A DNA stretch of 64,000 bases. Source: Solicoccozyma terricola. Taxonomy: Eukaryota; Basidiomycota; Tremellomycetes; Filobasidiales; Piskurozymaceae. A program made the translations under genes and the position numbers. A model generated the notes under the pieces. The model saw only the letters and a list, made by a program, of their open reading frames with translations. It did not search any database and had not been told where the DNA came from. This document shows positions 59,122 to 64,000 of the stretch, piece by piece. Location: NCBI GenBank assembly GCA_001600875.1, contig BCLD01000028.1, forward strand, positions 83,587 to 147,586, in the 5' to 3' direction. Positions within the stretch are counted from its first letter, which is position 1. Each line of letters starts with the position of its first letter.

Positions 59122-59198
<77 letters not shown>

Positions 59199-60856
59199 CG
59201 CGCGGGAACGACAAACCCTGGGAGTGGGAACCACGATGAGGACTTGATAAGATATGTATGGGAGGTTTCACCACGGGCCTACGGCCGCAATCACTGCTCT
59301 GACATGTTCAGAAGCGTCGAGCTGGAAAGAAATGCAACCTCACCAACTCCCAGAACCCCCATGCTGACTGTGTTTAAACCTCTCCCGTCGCTGTCTCGCA
59401 GTTGATTGTCAAGGTCGTCGCTTGCGGGTGAGTGCCTTTTTGTGTTACAACTTTGCTGGTCTCTCTACCACGGGACTTTTCTAGCATCTGCCACACTGAT
59501 ATCGCCATCCAACAAGGAGGTGAGTTGTTGGATTGGCAGGTCGAGTCGCCGTGTACCCCACTGGTCCCCAGCCAATTTTCCGCCCAACACAGCCTTCCCG
59601 TCACCTTATCCTACCACTATTGGTCACGAGGGAGCTGGCATCGTCGAATCTGGTATGTGAGCGGAAAGTAACAGCCACCTGCATTGACTCCCGGTAACGT
59701 GTCCCCCCACAGTCGGCTCCGGCGTCACTCACCTCCAACCTGGCGACTACGTCCTCCTCTCTTTTGCGTCCTGCTCCACTTGCGGCGCTTGTAAATCAGG
59801 CAAACCCACAGCGTGCCCCGAATGGACTGACCGGAACTTTGGTAGGAAACGTGCAGTAGGTGTGAAAGCAGGTTTGAAGGGTGAGGACGGTGAGGTCTGG
59901 GGGAGTTTCTTTGGTCAGAGTACTGTTGGAAAGATGGCGTTGGTCAGCGCTAGTAGTGTGAGTATATTCGACGGGTCGCCGACGTGACGTGCTGACTTGT
60001 GGCTCCCTGCAGTGCGTCAAGGTGCCAAAGGGTACGGATTTGAAAAAATTTGCTCCTTTAGGCTGTGGCATGCAAACAGGGTATGTGGCATCCCCACGTC
60101 TGTACGCCGTCATCCTAACCCCAACCACCCCCTCTCGCAGTGCCGGCGCCGTCTTCAACACGCTCAAGCCACCATCATCCACCTCCATCGCCATCTTCGG
60201 CTGTGGAGCCGTCGGGATGTCCGCCATCCTTGCCGCGGCCGCACTGGACGTATCCACCATCATCGCCGTCGACTTTGTTCAATCCCGGCTGGACCTCGCC
60301 AAAACATTTGGAGCGACACATACGTTCCTCGCCAGCAACACCGGCTTGCTGCAGGAGATCAGGGCGTTGACAAAGTGGAAAGCCGGCGTCGAATACGCCG
60401 TCGATGCCACCGGAAACGTCAAGGCGTTGAAAATGGCGTACGAGTGTATGGCTCCGTATGGTCACCTCTGCAGCTGTGGAACTCCAGGTCCAGGTCATCA
60501 GCCGCCATTCGATATTCACAGCATTGTCTGTGAAGGGAAAACCTATAGTGGCGTGCTGGAAGGAGGATCAAATCCTCCAGAGGTGGGTCGCGGCCGGTCG
60601 TGGCGGGCCGGAGGTTGAACATCCTTTTGCCTGCCCCCAGTTCATCCCTTTCCTCATTGACCTACATGAGAAGGGCAAGTTCCCCCTCGAGAAGATGTCG
60701 AAGCAATTCATGTTCGAAGAGTTTGACATGGCCATCAATGCGATGTGAGCTTGGGGTGGCGCGATTTCGGTTGGGGCTTTGGCTGACGAGCAGGTTGCGC
60801 GGCATTCCGGCAGGCATTTGGGCGAGGTAATCAAGCCCATCATCGTCTTTGATTGA
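59019..60856 (+). CDS. Zinc-dependent aryl/benzyl-alcohol-type dehydrogenase
   Basis: A medium-chain dehydrogenase oxidising an alcohol with NAD(P). The start ATG is 59019 (MPTKTQAIVVSEKGGDF). Short exons follow: LIVKVVACG plus ICHTDIAIQQG gives the first catalytic-zinc Cys; PTTIGHEGAGIVES holds the GHE ligand; CSTCGACKSGKPTAC holds the four structural-zinc cysteines; APLGCGMQTGAGAV carries the third catalytic ligand Cys in the form typical of aryl-alcohol dehydrogenases. The Rossmann motif is IAIFGCGAVGMSA, and IIAVDF places an Asp at the end of the second strand, favouring NAD+. The last exon completes NAMHLGEVIKPIIVFD, stop at 60854-60856. Intron 1 contains a 77-nt poly-G run right after its GTGAGT donor. 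Physiological substrate not known. Confidence 0.9.
59122..59198 (+). repeat. Poly-G (77) in intron 1 of the dehydrogenase gene
   Basis: 77 uninterrupted G bases on the coding strand, 10 nt after the splice donor, followed by cgcgcggg. Confidence 0.95.
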
Positions 60857-61723
60857 TACAAGGGGATAAGGTGTGATCTGCGGGGAGGTTGTTCTTGTGA
60901 TCAGCGAACGAAAGCGTAGTATTGTAATGCGATTGTGAAGACTGAAAGTAAAGAATGTCAGATCAGATGCACTGCGATGGAATGTTCCAAAAAGAGCATA
61001 TCTTCCCATCGTATTACACATCCAGGTCAGTCCAGTCAAGTAGGATGGTGGAAAGTCATGATAGCGCGCTTTCCAAACCCAGTGATCCGAACCCAGGAAG
61101 ACAAAGTCCATACGCTATGAGCCTCTTTTTTTAAAGTAGCAGGCGTACCCAATACCACTATGGGACAGAATGTTATTAGCAAAGTTCTTTGTAGGATATG
61201 ACACATATAAACTACACTGCTCAGCAAATCATCCAAGCCTGTGAGTATATTGAAACCACATCAACATCTATAACATGGGAATACATGCTGGACATGTCAG
61301 CTGTGGAAAGCCAATTGTCTCTTGGAGCTGCAAGACCAGTGGATCATCCAATAGTGGTTGCTATTAATTGCTTCTCAGTCAGGTTGGAAATAATCTGTCA
61401 CTGCACCGGCAAGGTGTAATGTGTTACGACCGGACCTTGATGGAGAAGTGCCGAGGTATGGGTGTGCAAGCACACAGGAGGCGGTCGAGAGGAATTGTGG
61501 AATGGATGATGAGGGTGTCAGGTGCTGGTCTTTCTTCGTGCACTCAGCGGCTTTCGGACTCCTCATATCACGAGATAGGACTAAAAGGCTTGATCCGAAG
61601 AGGACTGCTATGACTGTATTCGGGAACTCATGCAAGTTAGTTTCAGATCTATCCCTTCTACTCACTAGATAACGCTGGGATCCGATGATCTAATGTAATA
61701 TGAGTATTTAGGTAGCGAGCCTA

Positions 61724-61798
61724 AGTCGATATACGATTAGTCGATATACGATTAGTCGATATACGAATAGTCGATATACGATTAGTCGAGATGCGAGT
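61724..61798. repeat. 15-bp tandem repeat, four copies plus a degenerate fifth
   Basis: Units of agtcgatatacgatt start at 61724, 61739, 61754 (one change) and 61769; a diverged unit starts at 61784. Confidence 0.95.
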
Positions 61799-61995
61799 GG
61801 CAAATGTAGTGTCGTGGAATGTGATGCATTAACAGGGTGAATTACAAAAGGGAGAAGAGGTCCATAAGGGAGCGCTCTTTGTAGTAAAACGAGAGTAAAG
61901 AACAATGAAGAGAGATATCGGATAGTGGCGATATCTCGAAGCGTGAAAGGAGAATAAGAGTGTCTTAACTGTCCGAGAGCAACCCATCGATATCT

Positions 61996-62090
61996 AGAGA
62001 GATCCATCAGTTTCTAGAGATGTCCATCGATTGTAAGAGAGATCCATCAGTTTCTAGAGATGTCCATCGATTGTAAGAGAGATCCATCGT
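61996..62090. repeat. 40-bp tandem repeat with 20-bp sub-structure
   Basis: The unit beginning gatccatcagtttctagaga at 62001 recurs exactly at 62041, with a partial third copy at 62081. Each unit is two related halves of about 20 bp (gatccatcag.../tgtccatcga...). Confidence 0.9.
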
Positions 62091-64000
62091 TTGCAATCGA
62101 GGGGCATCGGTTGTAATCGAGGAAGTCCGATTGGTCCAAGAGGCATAAGAGGAGAGCGAAAGAAATAGAGTTAAGTCAAGTAAGGATTCGTATCCCAATC
62201 CGGACGTAGATGCGCAGGGGCTGAGGTGTCAGGTGCTGGGCTTTCAGATTCCGTGGGAGCGGTGGTCGAAGAAGCGTTGGCAGATGACGAATGATCGGGC
62301 CTCTCGCAGTTGGATTCAGAACCGCCGTTAAGGCGAACGAAGTGACGTTGATGACAAGAGAGAGAGAGAATCGGCGACGCTGAGTCGGTGGCCGAAAGAG
62401 ATGAAGTAATTGAGGGTCGAAAGTGAGAGAAGAGATCGTGGTCCGAAAGTAGCTAATCTGAGGACGATCGATCGAGGGAAGTGAAGTGTTTTATGCACAG
62501 ACGATGTATACTCCGCAGAACTAGGTCTAATACAGGGTGAGGAAAAGGGAAAAGACCGTCCACCGAAGGTAGAGGGCTCCCGTTATATGTACTCGTGCAT
62601 ATATCGCATAGCGAGATGAAAAAGAAGAAAAAAGGATGAAAGACGTATGCAAGAGCGGTCCCCGGTCATTCGCCATCAGCGGTGGTGATTAGGCGGGCGT
62701 GAGGACGGTGAACGATGCTGAGACGGCCGTGCGTGCGTCGATGTGTCGACATGGACGAATATCCGTGGAGCGTGGCACCACGGAATGGTAAGGAGGAGGC
62801 CCGAGAAAGGTCGTATCCTTACATGAGGCCATGTGAGGCCATACGAGAGATGATGTGTCCAGTGTCGAGTAGATTGGTCGTATCCTTACAGAGGGGGCCT
62901 AGTCCGGTTGCCAACTTCACAGAGTTGCAGCAAGGAATCACTTGACCAAGGTGAAGGACTGGGTGGATGAGAGCTCAGTGAAGGCTGAGCTTGATTGGCT
63001 AGTAGCATATGATATCTTTTGGTGAAGATAAAAGGGAAAAGTATAAAGAAAGCAAGGATCTGAGCCAGCCTTATATAGTTGTTAGAAACTGACATTTGCC
63101 ACTGTCGTTCCTTATCAAAGTCAGTCCAGTCTCGGGTACTATGTACCCTTGAAATCGGGTGTCGGTCCAGTCTCAGGTGTACTGTCAATCGGTGGAGCTT
63201 GGTGACTGGGCAGGCGGTGACTCAGCAGGTGGTGAGTCATGATGTTGGCCTATTGATAGCTATGTTGCGGTACTGCATTGGCAGGATCGTAACAGTACCA
63301 ATCAGGTGGAAGGAGCAAGTTAAACTACTTTCATGTTTGAACATGCTGTCACATGCTGTCACCCTGATCTGGATCCCTTGGACACATGAAATGAATTCAA
63401 TCAATGATCGAGGTGTGTTATCTGTTGTCTGGATCAGAAGGATGGGAGAGCAAGGTGTTATTGGACCATGGATGAACGATGCTTACTGTGCTGAGAGCAA
63501 GCGAGTGATCATTGATTGGTCGGGGGAAAAGAGGTGAAAGATTGAACGTACCGAAAAGAGTGATCTTCCTACCTTCCGCAAGTATCAGAGATTTTCCCTT
63601 TCCAATGACCACCTTTTAATCTCCAAACTTGTCCATCTGATACCCTAATCTTCCCTGTCCAGAGAGTGTTCGAGTGTAAGCTTGAGCAGAATCAAGACCC
63701 ATTGCGCACATCCCATCTTAGTCTAATGAATATGATACCATAGTGTGAATCACACAACATGAACACAAACATACAACATCTCGACTTCAACATCAGCCCA
63801 TCTTGTACATCACTACCAATACCTCAGTCAACAATTCCTGCATTAGATGTACACTATAACTGTACCCATTGACGTTGTGTACCATGTCGGGTGCATCCAC
63901 AACAACACTAGCCATCCTTATCCCAAACGAGTTTGCATATGTCTTGTGACAAATATTCAACCATCGAGATTCACTGGAACTGATGATCTGATCTATTTGC

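Larger units (their letters stand above)
61422..63294. mobile_element. Candidate solo-LTR-like segment (TGTTACGA...TCGTAACA)
   Basis: The segment begins TGTTACGA (61422-61429) and ends TCGTAACA (63287-63294), a perfect 8-bp inverted terminal pair of the TG...CA type seen at fungal gypsy LTR ends. It has no coding capacity. The flanking 5-mers (taatg and gtacc) do not match, so there is no target-site duplication, and the 1.87-kb length is long for a solo LTR. Confidence 0.3.
60857..64000. other. Gene-free 3' region with repeats
   Basis: 3.1 kb with no supported coding gene; frames up to about 150 codons show no family resemblance and no retroelement enzyme motif. It contains two tandem-repeat arrays and a candidate LTR-like segment, in generally AT- and purine-rich sequence. 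A pericentromeric or transposon-remnant region is possible. Confidence 0.55.

Noticed and set aside
58926..59274. Frames with long proline or glycine runs over the poly-G
   Set aside because: Created by the homopolymer itself, which lies in an intron.
1..64000. tRNA, 5S rRNA and CRISPR scan
   Set aside because: No GGTTCGANNCC-type B box with matching A box and folded arms, no 5S-like sequence, and no spaced direct-repeat array; the tandem repeats seen have no spacers.

Overview
The window is nuclear DNA of a fungus, most likely a basidiomycete yeast of the Tremellomycetes (Cryptococcus/Kwoniella-like). This is inferred from dense genes on both strands, many short introns (mostly 50-120 nt, GTGAGT/GTAAGT donors, CTGAC or TACTAAT branch sites), S/P-rich low-complexity proteins and a conserved eukaryotic gene set. 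It appears to be a draft assembly: there is a 100-N gap (24170-24269), smaller N positions near 35.6, 38.0 and 43.8 kb, and several long G or C homopolymers.

Layout. 1-1628 (+): 3' part of a quinate-permease-type sugar transporter. 1866-4337 (-): Dma1-type FHA-RING ubiquitin ligase. 4921-5571 (+): small ACT-domain protein. 5764-10131 (-): large E2 enzyme with an N-terminal UBA domain and a UBE2O/BIRC6-type UBC fold. 10.1-12.9 kb: AT-rich, no gene seen. 12938-14162 (-) and 15592-19674 (+): two unrecognised proteins. 20222-23815 (-): Bst1/PGAP1 GPI inositol-deacylase, divergent from 24103-25514 (+), a Tlg1/syntaxin-6 Qc-SNARE. 25871-28307 (-): ribosomal protein uL16 (RPL10) with two unusually long introns. 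30799-33114, 37567-40026 and about 40067-41689 (+): three unrecognised basic or low-complexity, probably nuclear proteins. 44402-53293 (+): GCN1. 53443-57572 (-): recyclin-1 (F-box/Sec10-like, CaaX end). 58005-58642 (-): small hydrophilic protein. 59019-60856 (+): zinc aryl-alcohol-type dehydrogenase. 60.9-64 kb: gene-free, with short tandem repeats and a candidate LTR-like segment.

Themes. Three genes serve membrane traffic (BST1 in the ER, TLG1 at the TGN/endosome, RCY1 in endosome recycling). Two are ubiquitin enzymes, and RCY1 is also an F-box protein. Two relate to amino-acid sensing (the ACT protein by family, GCN1 by function), and RPL10 and GCN1 both concern ribosomes. I see no operon-like or defence system.

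The most interesting sequence signals are: a helically phased array of five TCGCCACC boxes beside an E-box in a divergent promoter, with the same 8-mer upstream of several other genes here; clathrin-box and adaptin-ear-like motifs in recyclin; extreme poly-G tracts inside introns of neighbouring genes; and an 80-bp tandem duplication that copies a splice acceptor in RCY1.
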